Shown: piece by piece, positions 1 to 5,704 of the stretch
Layout of the letters: every line of letters starts with the position of its first letter
Numbering within the stretch: the first letter of the stretch is position 1
Assembly: GCA_021820675.1 (NCBI GenBank)
Contig: JAKADI010000149.1
Location: 1 to 5,704, forward strand
Direction of reading: 5' to 3'
Length of the DNA: 5,704 nucleotides
Source of the DNA: Bacillota bacterium
Lineage (GTDB): Bacteria; Bacillota; Sulfobacillia; Sulfobacillales; Sulfobacillaceae
Translations under genes and position numbers: made by a program
The notes under the pieces: generated by a model
Databases searched by the model: none
What the model saw: only the letters and a program-made list of their open reading frames with translations
Told to the model about the DNA's origin: nothing

Positions 1-39
1 GCACTTCTCGCCCGCAATGTGCGACACCGGTGGTCCCAT
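1..39 (-). CDS. Possible start of the next operon gene (partial, unidentified)
   Basis: Reading leftward past the ftsY stop, an ATG occurs at 39-37 only 4 nt after the TGA at 46-44. It is followed by 13 open codons to the window edge (MGPPVSHIAGEKC). A G-rich GGGGGA stretch in the last ftsY codons lies about 8 nt before the ATG and could act as a ribosome binding site, which would couple its translation to ftsY. In many Bacillota the gene after ftsY is ylxM or ffh, but 13 residues are too few to identify it and they do not clearly match the start of either. It could also be a chance open frame. Confidence 0.35.
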   Translation of the reverse strand, partial: MGPPVSHIAGEKC

Positions 40-43
40 ACGG

Positions 44-958
44 TCAATCCCCCAAAATTGCCCGCACATAGTTTTGAGCATCAAATACCATTAAATCCTC
101 CACTTTTTCACCTACGCCAATAAACCGGATGGGAACCCCAAGCTGGCGTTTTATGGACAACGCGATTCCCCCCTTGGCTGTCCCATCCAGCTTAGTCAGA
201 ATAATTCCCGTGACCTTCACGGCTTTTAGAAAAACCTCCGCTTGCGCTAATCCGTTTTGCCCAGTTGTCGCATCAATGACCAACCACACTTGATGGGGTG
301 CATCTTGTCGTTCTCGTCGAATAACACGCACGATTTTTTGTAATTCTTGCATTAGATTCGACTTGTTATGTAAGCGACCCGCCGTGTCAATAATGGCTAA
401 GTCACGACTTCGGGCAATGGCTGCTTGCACGGTATCATAAGCCACCGCCGCAGCATCCGCTCCACTGCCTTGACTGATTACCTCCACACCGGCACGCTCT
501 CCCCATCCTTTCAATTGCTCAACGGCAGCGACCCGAAACGTATCGGCTGCGCCCAAAATGACTTGATATCCCTGGCTTTTCATCATGTACGCAAATTTTC
601 CAGCCGTCGTCGTTTTCCCGGTGCCATTAACCCCGACCATAAGCCAAATACTGGGCCTTTGGGGGTCGAGCAATGTTGGATCCGACGGACGGTCGAACAA
701 ATCGGCCATAATTCCGCGCAAGAGGTTCATCACCTCGTCGGCATTTTGCGAATGCGCTATCTGCACATCTTCCCGCAAACGAGTGAGTAAATATTCAACC
801 GTATCGTATCCCAAATCGGCTTCAAATAATATTTCTTCCAGCTGGTCCCACAGCGATTCATCCCATTGACGACCCTGTAACAGCGTTCGGAGGCGCCCTC
901 CCAGATTGTCACGGGTTCTCGCCATTCCTTCTTTAAGACGATTCCATAAACCGGCCAT
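44..958 (-). CDS. ftsY: Signal recognition particle receptor FtsY (SRP GTPase)
   Basis: This is the membrane-associated SRP receptor GTPase. It pairs with Ffh in the SRP to deliver ribosomes making membrane proteins to the Sec translocon. The 304 residues form the N domain (about 1-100, four-helix type) and the G domain (about 101-304). Visible motifs are G1 GVNGTGKTT (109-117), G2 DTFRVAAVEQL (139-149), G3 DTAGR (191-195), G4 TKLD (255-258) and a G5-like GVGEKVEDLMVF (281-292). GVNG in G1, rather than the GLQG of Ffh, and the absence of a C-terminal M domain identify FtsY and exclude Ffh. There is no long acidic A domain as in E. coli, which is normal for Gram-positive forms. The basic amphipathic start (GLWNRLKEGMARTRDNLGGR) is the likely membrane-targeting helix. 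The start is supported by AGGTGA 6 nt upstream. The gene lies 123 nt downstream of smc on the same strand, so co-transcription is likely. Confidence 0.98.
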   Translation of the reverse strand: MAGLWNRLKEGMARTRDNLGGRLRTLLQGRQWDESLWDQLEEILFEADLGYDTVEYLLTRLREDVQIAHSQNADEVMNLLRGIMADLFDRPSDPTLLDPQRPSIWLMVGVNGTGKTTTAGKFAYMMKSQGYQVILGAADTFRVAAVEQLKGWGERAGVEVISQGSGADAAAVAYDTVQAAIARSRDLAIIDTAGRLHNKSNLMQELQKIVRVIRRERQDAPHQVWLVIDATTGQNGLAQAEVFLKAVKVTGIILTKLDGTAKGGIALSIKRQLGVPIRFIGVGEKVEDLMVFDAQNYVRAILGD

Positions 959-964
959 TGTTTG

Positions 965-970
965 TCACCT
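965..970 (-). promoter_or_regulatory. Ribosome binding site of ftsY
   Basis: On the minus strand AGGTGA stands 6 nt before the ftsY ATG. It matches the core of the anti-Shine-Dalgarno complement (GGAGGTGA) and fixes the start at 958. It also argues against the longer overlapping ATG-started frame beginning at 984, which runs out of phase with ftsY. Confidence 0.7.
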
Positions 971-1006
971 ATCCTTTTTTCCATTATTGGAGTTTGATGA
1001 ACCCTC

Positions 1007-1045
1007 CAGTCGCCTCAGCCTAACAGGAGTAAGGCTCCCGGACTG
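1007..1045 (-). repeat. Nested imperfect hairpin in the smc-ftsY spacer
   Basis: In the spacer between smc and ftsY the arms CAGTC (1007-1011) and GACTG (1041-1045) enclose a second pair AGCCT (1017-1021) and AGGCT (1032-1036), which leaves a 10-nt loop. A different small stem, CAGGAG/CTCCCG (1024-1029 with 1035-1040, one G-U pair in the minus-strand RNA), overlaps it and could form instead. No T-run follows on the minus strand, so this is not a typical intrinsic terminator. It may be an RNA-processing or attenuation structure, or chance. Confidence 0.35.
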
Positions 1046-1081
1046 TCGTGGCTCATGGACTACTGCGCCGGTGGCCGGTGG

Positions 1082-4000
1082 TTAACTCCCTCCCGGTGAA
1101 ACATCAATAGGAGAGTATGCGTTCAAATTCTGTTCAATCCGCACCGAAACTAATCGACTTCGCCCGTGCCCATCGCCTGCTACTCCCCATAGCGCATCAG
1201 CAATCGTCATAGTCGATTTGTGATGCGTCACAACAACATACTGGGTACGCCCATGGTGAGCACGTATGTACTGAGCCACCCTTTGGGCATTCGTTTCATC
1301 TAGAGCCGCCTCAACCTCATCTAAGACGACAAATGGAGACGGCCGAACGCTGAGCAAGGCAAAAAGCCATGAAATTCCGCCTAAAGCTTTTTCTCCCCCA
1401 GACAGCAGTGTTATAGTACTCGGCTTTTTTCCAGGAGGTCTAATCCATAGTTCTACACCTCGCTCCTCTCCTTGAATCCACCGAAAGCCTCCTTCACCTC
1501 CGAAAAGGGCTGAGCACGCTCGGTAAAACGCCCGTTCAACTTGGGTCGCTGTTTCACTAAGTCTGGCATCAACCTCTTGATCAATTTGCCGCAGTGATTC
1601 ACGAAGCTCACGCATTGCGAGTTCGACATCATGACGTTCCACTTCCAAAAATGACAGCCGGTCTTCCAATTGGGTATATAAGGCGTAAACCCCCGGCCGA
1701 AATGGTCCAAGACGGTCGAGTGCCTTGCGCCACTCATCGAGTAATTTTTGTGCACGACTCATCTCGCGTTCTTCTAGAGGTTCTTCTTTAGGAGGCTGAT
1801 ATCCGTCCCATCGAGTATCAATTTTCAATACTTGTTGCTCCAAATGCGTGATGCGACCGGCGATTTTACGATCCTCACTATCAATAGATCTAATCCGGTT
1901 ACCCTGCTCCTTCAAGTGCTCTTCAATATCCAACAAAGATTTCTGTATCGTCTCTGCGCGCCGGGATTCTTGGTCAATCGAACGAAGGTTTTGCCCATAT
2001 TCGTCGTGCCGCAATTGCAACTGCTTGCGAACTTCGTCCGATGTTTGGAGTAATTGTTGTAAATGCTGCTCGTGTTCCTGAAATTGGGCATTCAGCCGCT
2101 GTTTTTCCTCTTCATATCTAGCCAACAGTGCCAATCGATGCGATCGAATCTGCCTCGCATTCATAGAAGCTTGTTGACGCGAAATGTAGACTTCTTTGAG
2201 ATGGGCAAGGTCCTTTTCGATCTTTTCTATTTCCCTATTTTGTTGGGTTAAGTTCTGCTTTTCACTCACGCCGTGTCCTTGCAACTCTTGTACTGCTACC
2301 AGCATGTCACGAACCGACTGCTGATTCAAATTGTCTGCCGTCTGCAATCCACGTAATTGATCCAACCGTTCTGTGTGACGTATAACTCGCTGCTGAGCTT
2401 CTTCAAGTTGCCTGCGGCATTGGCTTAACTCCCTGTCCAACTCATCATGACGTTGTTGTTTGTCCTTCAGCGCATCATTGAGGTGGTTGATGCGCTCTAA
2501 AAGTGGAAAAGTTTTTTGCCGCAGCCCTGATTGCCAATTCCTAGCACTTCCGCCTGATATGGCTCCTCCCGCTAAAATCACTTGTCCGTCAAGGCTCACC
2601 ATCTTATAACGAAATTGATGAAGCCGACCGATTGTATTGCCCACGTCTAAGGATTCGATCAACAGCACACGCCCCAATACATAGCTTATGGCGGGAAACA
2701 ATCGCTCCCCGAATTCCAGTTGGTCGATGGCCCAGCCTACGACTCCTGGTTGATTGTTTAGGCCTTGGTCGCGCAAAGGAACCACAAACGGGCGGATCTG
2801 ATCGAGTGGCAAAATGGTCACCCGCCCTGCCCGCTTACGTTTTACCCAATCAATAACCTGGCGGGCATTTCTCTCTGTATCCGTGATCAAGTCATGCCGT
2901 TGATTGCCCAATGCCATATCAATTGCCTGTGCATAAGCCGCAGGCACGGTAATGAGGGAACCCACCGTGCCCAACACACCTTCCAGTGAACGCAACTTTT
3001 GAGCCTCTAAGACGGCACGGACACCCGTAGGCGTACTCTCGGGGTTCTGTCCGACTGCTTCGAGAGCTTTAACCTGGGCCTGAAGTTCCCATAACATTTT
3101 TTGGGATTTCTGAACATCGGCTTTTACCCGCACCAATTCCTGCTGCCCGGAAAGGCAGCGATGTTCCAAAAAACGTCGTTGTTTCTGTGCGTCCTCACAT
3201 GCCTTGTGAAGTTGACGTTGTTCGTCTTCCAACGTCGCGATTTGGGACAACAGATCGTCATCTTCCTTAACGTGCAATACACCTTCCAGACGTGCCAAAC
3301 GTTTTTCGTGTTGCTGCTGTTGCTCCTCAATCTCCCGTAAATTCGCCTCTGTATTCAATTTTTCGCGGGCCTTCTCATTGAATTGCTGTTGTAAAGCCCG
3401 GATCTTGTCCTCCAAACCCTTAAGGTCGGCGCCGACCGTAATGTTATCATCCGCCGCATCATCGTCGGTGATTTGGGGCTGATTCTCACCCATGTCATCT
3501 AACTGGTTCGCAGTACGGGTCGTCTGTTCACGCACCCTCTTCGTCTCACGTTCAAGTCCCTCGAGTTCCGCTTCCAACCGAGCAATATGCGTACCGACAT
3601 TCGATAAGGTATATTTTAGATTCTCTAAGGACCCTTGGGCTTGTTCTAACTGTTGGATCGTCTGCCGATGCAGAGCACTACTGCGGTCAGCATCGGATTG
3701 CCAAACTTGAAGTTCCTGTTGCAAATCCGCACGCTCACGTTTCAGCATCTGCAGGGTATTTTGATATTCGTGCCTTTCTTTAAGAGCTTGAAGATATTGG
3801 GTTAACTGATAGCGCGTTTGCAACTCCGTATACTGGCGCTGCAACTCCAAATATTCTCGTTCACCACGCGCTTCATCCGCGATTTGGTCCTTCTGCTGGC
3901 GTACATCCGCCACGAGGTCACCCAATCGTTCCAAATTCCTGACCACGTCTGTTAAGTGTTGCAATGTTTCACGACGCTTCACCTTGTACCGTGACACACC

Positions 4001-4492
4001 TGCCGCTTCTTCTAGTTGTTCCAATCGCTCTTTTGGCTTCATTAACAAAGCCTGCTCAACACGACCCTGACCAACAATCGCGTAATTAAATCGGCCAATG
4101 CCACTGTCAAGAAACAAATCCACAACATCTTTCAGGCGGACATCTCGCCCGTTCAATAGATATTCCGAATCTCCTGAAGCGTAGTATCGACGTGTCACTT
4201 GAAGTGAATCGGGCCAATTTGTCATTTCCGCGTCATGATTATCAAAAAGGAGGCTAACTTCTGCCATTTTCGCACGTTGGTTCTTCCCACCTACGTGCAA
4301 CAGGTCTTCCCATCGTTCGGCGCGGAGGTCTTTGACGCGCTGTTCACCAAGGGCCCAGCGAATAGCGTCAATGACATTACTTTTGCCACCGCCATTGGGG
4401 CCCACAATTACACTAATACCGGGTTCTAGGACGATTCGGGTATCTTGACCAAACGATTTGAAGCCGTAAAGCGTTATGCTTTTTAAATACAT
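1082..4492 (-). CDS. smc: Chromosome segregation ATPase SMC (condensin)
   Basis: SMC is the ATP-driven DNA loop extruder of bacterial condensin. It acts on the nucleoid as a homodimer with ScpA and ScpB. The 1136 residues show the full family layout. The N-terminal head has Walker A GPNGGGKS (31-38) and a Q-loop glutamine at 142. A coiled coil runs from about 165 to 485. The hinge spans about 495-655 (LEGVLGTVGSLI at its start, GGAISGGSA at its end). A returning coiled coil covers about 660-925. The C-terminal head carries the signature LLSGGEKAL (1029-1037), Walker B with catalytic DE in VVLDEVEAALDE (D1058, E1059) and the H-loop histidine in VVVTHH (H1090). It is slightly shorter than B. 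subtilis SMC (about 1186). The third variable Walker A position is Gly where Ser or Cys is usual. A strongly acidic, helix-breaking stretch interrupts the N-terminal arm at about 332-355. The start MYLKSITLYGFKSF fits the family N-terminus, although its Shine-Dalgarno is weak. ftsY follows on the same strand, but rnc, the usual upstream neighbour, is absent: the upstream gene is divergent. Confidence 0.98.
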   Translation of the reverse strand: MYLKSITLYGFKSFGQDTRIVLEPGISVIVGPNGGGKSNVIDAIRWALGEQRVKDLRAERWEDLLHVGGKNQRAKMAEVSLLFDNHDAEMTNWPDSLQVTRRYYASGDSEYLLNGRDVRLKDVVDLFLDSGIGRFNYAIVGQGRVEQALLMKPKERLEQLEEAAGVSRYKVKRRETLQHLTDVVRNLERLGDLVADVRQQKDQIADEARGEREYLELQRQYTELQTRYQLTQYLQALKERHEYQNTLQMLKRERADLQQELQVWQSDADRSSALHRQTIQQLEQAQGSLENLKYTLSNVGTHIARLEAELEGLERETKRVREQTTRTANQLDDMGENQPQITDDDAADDNITVGADLKGLEDKIRALQQQFNEKAREKLNTEANLREIEEQQQQHEKRLARLEGVLHVKEDDDLLSQIATLEDEQRQLHKACEDAQKQRRFLEHRCLSGQQELVRVKADVQKSQKMLWELQAQVKALEAVGQNPESTPTGVRAVLEAQKLRSLEGVLGTVGSLITVPAAYAQAIDMALGNQRHDLITDTERNARQVIDWVKRKRAGRVTILPLDQIRPFVVPLRDQGLNNQPGVVGWAIDQLEFGERLFPAISYVLGRVLLIESLDVGNTIGRLHQFRYKMVSLDGQVILAGGAISGGSARNWQSGLRQKTFPLLERINHLNDALKDKQQRHDELDRELSQCRRQLEEAQQRVIRHTERLDQLRGLQTADNLNQQSVRDMLVAVQELQGHGVSEKQNLTQQNREIEKIEKDLAHLKEVYISRQQASMNARQIRSHRLALLARYEEEKQRLNAQFQEHEQHLQQLLQTSDEVRKQLQLRHDEYGQNLRSIDQESRRAETIQKSLLDIEEHLKEQGNRIRSIDSEDRKIAGRITHLEQQVLKIDTRWDGYQPPKEEPLEEREMSRAQKLLDEWRKALDRLGPFRPGVYALYTQLEDRLSFLEVERHDVELAMRELRESLRQIDQEVDARLSETATQVERAFYRACSALFGGEGGFRWIQGEERGVELWIRPPGKKPSTITLLSGGEKALGGISWLFALLSVRPSPFVVLDEVEAALDETNAQRVAQYIRAHHGRTQYVVVTHHKSTMTIADALWGVAGDGHGRSRLVSVRIEQNLNAYSPIDVSPGGS

Positions 4493-4546
4493 CAGACCCG
4501 TCCATTTCTTACGTGCTTAAACCACCGATTTACATCGCGTGTTGCC

Positions 4547-4555
4547 ATTGTATCA
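4547..4555 (-). promoter_or_regulatory. Putative extended -10 promoter of smc
   Basis: The minus strand reads TGATACAAT, an extended -10 element (TGn followed by TACAAT, one mismatch from TATAAT). No good -35 hexamer is seen 17 nt upstream, as can be the case for extended -10 promoters. Transcription would start near 4540, giving a leader of about 48 nt before the smc ATG. The same bases form one arm of an inverted repeat with 4600-4606. Confidence 0.4.
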
Positions 4556-4599
4556 CACCCTGTACCGGACCTAGCCAGGCTTATTCGATCGGGGATCTC

Positions 4600-4608
4600 T
4601 GATACATT
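4600..4608 (+). promoter_or_regulatory. Putative extended -10 promoter facing the plus-strand regulator-like gene
   Basis: TGATACATT on the plus strand is a TGn-extended hexamer TACATT (4 of 6 matches to TATAAT). It mirrors the smc element at 4547-4555. A start near 4615 would leave a leader of about 83 nt before 4698. A competing -10 candidate is TATATT at 4681-4686, whose transcript would start so close to the ATG at 4698 that translation would more likely begin at 4758. Confidence 0.25.
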
Positions 4609-4697
4609 TTGGGTAACGACGCCGCCACAGTTCCTGAAATTACCACGCGGCAACATACCCACAATTCCCCTTATTTCCTGTATATTGGGAAAGCCTC

Positions 4698-5318
4698 ATG
4701 ACGGATACTCATCAGTCCCAATTGTGGCGTATTATTGCCAGGAGGCGATTATTCGCAATGGAAGTACTAAATCGAATGGCTTATTTAATACTCGAAGACC
4801 CGTTTATTACAGCCGCGGAATTATCCCAAAAGTTAGGTTATTCGGAAGAAAAGACCATTTACTACTGGCTGGCCAAAGCCCATTATCAAGGATTACAAGC
4901 ATTTAAACGCGCCGTTGTCGGCGGCCGGTTTCGATTGCCTGCCCAAATCGCCAAAGAAAATACTGCGCACTACGGGAGACTGCCCGTTCTTGATGGATTC
5001 AATTCCGATGGAAAACCCATTTTGACCAAGGAATCGTTGTCGGGTAGCCTGGCTGCCAATGTGCTTGGACGTATGGCATGGCGATATCACGGCCCTATCC
5101 AAGGGCCAGTGCAAAGTGGAGACCTTTTGCTTTTGAGTCCTCTTAATGAGGAGGACCCGGCGAAATGGATTTTAATCGGATCTGCTAAATTACCCACCGT
5201 GGTAGTCAAAGTCACGGTTGGATCGACAAGCTATTACATTCACCCAGACACGTGTGAACCCGCCAATGCAACTTCGGAAAAGTACCGCATAGTGCAAATT
5301 GTTCGCAATCTCTTCTAA
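4698..5318 (+). CDS. Predicted helix-turn-helix protein with degenerate LexA/S24-like C-terminal domain
   Basis: I do not recognise this as a named gene. The 206 residues show an N-terminal part with a likely helix-turn-helix (ITAAELSQKLGYSEEKTIYY, 37-56) and a basic extension. The C-terminal part, from about 95, follows the order of LexA/S24 domains: LPVLDGFNSDGKPIL resembles the cleavage-loop strand (LexA VPLVGRVAAGEPLL), VQSGDLLLLSP resembles MDGDLLAV, and VVVKVTVG resembles VTVKRL. Aligned on the GD pair (141-142), the LexA catalytic Ser position is Gly132, while Lys171 lies near the catalytic Lys. The Ala-Gly cleavage bond is replaced by Asp104-Gly105. If the alignment holds, the protein is a DNA-binding regulator unable to self-cleave. 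It has no signal peptide or membrane segment. It is transcribed divergently from smc. The start is uncertain: the ATG at 4698 has only a weak GGGAAAG close by, whereas the in-frame Met21 at 4758 follows AGGAGG. Alternatively it is an unrelated all-beta domain. The gene itself is likely real; its function is inferred. Confidence 0.75.
   Translation: MTDTHQSQLWRIIARRRLFAMEVLNRMAYLILEDPFITAAELSQKLGYSEEKTIYYWLAKAHYQGLQAFKRAVVGGRFRLPAQIAKENTAHYGRLPVLDGFNSDGKPILTKESLSGSLAANVLGRMAWRYHGPIQGPVQSGDLLLLSPLNEEDPAKWILIGSAKLPTVVVKVTVGSTSYYIHPDTCEPANATSEKYRIVQIVRNLF
4740..4745 (+). promoter_or_regulatory. Strong Shine-Dalgarno inside the 206-residue gene (alternative start)
   Basis: AGGAGG lies 12 nt before the in-frame ATG at 4758, which is Met21 of the longer reading. 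It is a better ribosome binding site than anything before 4698, although the spacing is long. Using it would give a 186-residue protein that keeps the helix-turn-helix and the whole C-terminal domain. Confidence 0.4.
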
Positions 5319-5339
5319 CCGAACATCACTAGATAGCAT

Positions 5340-5704
5340 GATGACCAGCCCCGGTTAATCGCAACGTTCGCGGGCTACACTGATTGGTGAGGGGAAACTA
5401 TACCATGTCAGTTACCGCATACGATAGTAAGGAGGCTGGTCCTATAGGGAGTATACCCGATTTATCGGCTGGGACGTCCATGGCGAGACGATCGTGATCG
5501 CTGAGGCCCTGGCGGGTCGCACTCCGGCCCGAGACTTGGGCACCATTCCGAATACGGAGGAAGCCGTGCTGCGCTGGTTACGAAAGCAACCGGACTGGCG
5601 CACTCTCGACATCGCTTATGAAGCGGGTCCCACCGGGTTCGGTTTGGCTCGCCTGTGCCATCAGCACGGTATCGCTTGCGAGATCATTGCCCCGGGGCTC
5701 GTCC
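5340..5704 (+). mobile_element. IS110-family insertion sequence, left end (cut by window edge)
   Basis: The element is recognised by its transposase (next entry). The exact left boundary cannot be fixed because the other end is outside the window and IS110 elements usually lack terminal inverted repeats and clear target duplications. It must lie between the stop of the upstream gene (5318) and the transposase start (5405); 5340 is a placeholder. The sampled transposase sequence (5461-5580) is about 63% GC, well above the roughly 50% of the host genes, which supports acquisition. IS110 elements carry a bridge RNA in a non-coding end. The upstream stretch here is under 90 nt, short for the IS110 subgroup, so the RNA may lie at the unseen downstream end, as in the IS1111 subgroup. 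Confidence 0.75.
5405..5704 (+). CDS. IS110-family transposase, N-terminal part, with apparent -1 frameshift
   Basis: This is the N-terminal RuvC-like catalytic part of a DEDD transposase that moves the element using a bridge RNA. Frame shared by 5458-5704 reads RFIGWDVHGETI, with the first catalytic Asp in GWD, and later IAYEAGPTGFGLARLCHQHG, with the Glu in YEAGP. These are hallmarks of the family; the last two Asp lie beyond the edge. This frame is open only from 5431 and has no ATG; a GTG at 5494 would drop the first Asp. The frame starting with ATG at 5405, preceded by GAGGGG 10 nt upstream, reads MSVTAYDSKEAGPIG and ends at 5497. Adding one base near the GGG at 5447-5449 joins the two into AGPIGEYTRFIGWDVH, a convincing family N-terminus. 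The copy is therefore either inactivated, mis-sequenced at a G run, or read by frameshifting. The product is truncated by the window. Confidence 0.8.

Larger units (their letters stand above)
4540..4655. repeat. Two nested inverted repeats in the divergent promoter region
   Basis: Between smc and the plus-strand gene, TGTATCA (4549-4555) is mirrored by TGATACA (4600-4606), and outside it TGTTGCC (4540-4546) is mirrored by GGCAACA (4649-4655). The inner pair places a TGATACA(A/T)T extended -10-like element on each strand, facing outward. The region could be a divergent promoter pair, a pair of operator half-sites, or both. The 7-bp arms are short, so chance is possible. The rest of this 205-nt intergenic stretch shows no gene. 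Confidence 0.35.

Noticed and set aside
425..869. Two overlapping open frames on the plus strand opposite ftsY
   Set aside because: They lie fully antisense to a gene with intact GTPase motifs, show no recognisable domain and have low-complexity composition; they are shadows of ftsY.
757..984. A 75-codon minus-strand frame (MEKRIGDKQW start) overlapping the ftsY start
   Set aside because: It runs out of phase through the conserved N domain of ftsY and has no family features. The AGGTGA at 965-970 serves ftsY.
1068..1081. Tandem CCGGTGG repeat (two copies) just after the smc stop
   Set aside because: Two copies of 7 bp in a GC-rich spacer are easily due to chance and form no array.
1594..3710. 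Several plus-strand frames of 60-80 codons opposite smc, including hydrophobic ones at 2063-2251 and 3101-3340
   Set aside because: Their hydrophobic runs come from the complement of Gln/Glu/Lys-rich coiled-coil codons in smc; no ribosome binding sites or domains support them.
4493..4697. Search for a Gram-positive SOS box (CGAAC-N4-GTTCG) upstream of the LexA-like gene or smc
   Set aside because: No such site is present, so there is no sequence support for SOS control.
5301..5324. Inverted repeat GTTCG...CGAAC around the stop of the 206-residue gene
   Set aside because: The arms are only 5 bp with a 14-nt loop and no T-run follows, so it is not supported as a terminator; the 14-nt spacing also does not fit an SOS box.

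Overview
The window looks like chromosomal DNA from a Gram-positive bacterium of the Bacillota. The evidence is a full-length bacterial condensin SMC followed on the same strand by the SRP receptor FtsY, an smc-ftsY order typical of that phylum. Base composition is near 50% GC and the proteins are rich in Gln and Arg. A Sulfobacillus-like acidophile would fit, but this is an impression and not something the sequence proves.

Layout, left to right. Positions 1-39 hold the possible start of a further minus-strand gene, 4 nt after the ftsY stop. Positions 44-958 (minus) are ftsY, encoding a compact 304-residue NG-domain SRP receptor with all G motifs. Positions 959-1081 are a 123-nt smc-ftsY spacer with a nested imperfect hairpin and the ftsY ribosome binding site. 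Positions 1082-4492 (minus) are smc, encoding 1136 residues with intact head motifs, a hinge, and an unusual acidic break in the N-terminal coiled-coil arm. Positions 4493-4697 are a divergent promoter region containing two nested inverted repeats; one of them supplies mirror-image extended -10-like elements facing smc and the plus-strand gene. Positions 4698-5318 (plus) encode a 206-residue protein. I read it as an N-terminal helix-turn-helix joined to a LexA/S24-like C-terminal domain that has lost the catalytic Ser and the Ala-Gly self-cleavage site but keeps a Lys at about the right place. From about 5340 to the right edge lies the left end of an IS110-family insertion sequence. Its transposase reading frame appears shifted by one base near the N-terminus and is cut by the window edge.

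Functionally, smc and ftsY form a housekeeping block for chromosome compaction and membrane protein targeting. It is probably transcribed leftward from the promoter near 4550. The divergent 206-residue protein is the least ordinary gene: it could be a DNA-binding regulator that cannot self-cleave, possibly acting on the shared promoter region. That last step is inference. The IS element is an accessory insertion just downstream of it. No CRISPR array, tRNA, rRNA or complete defence system is visible.
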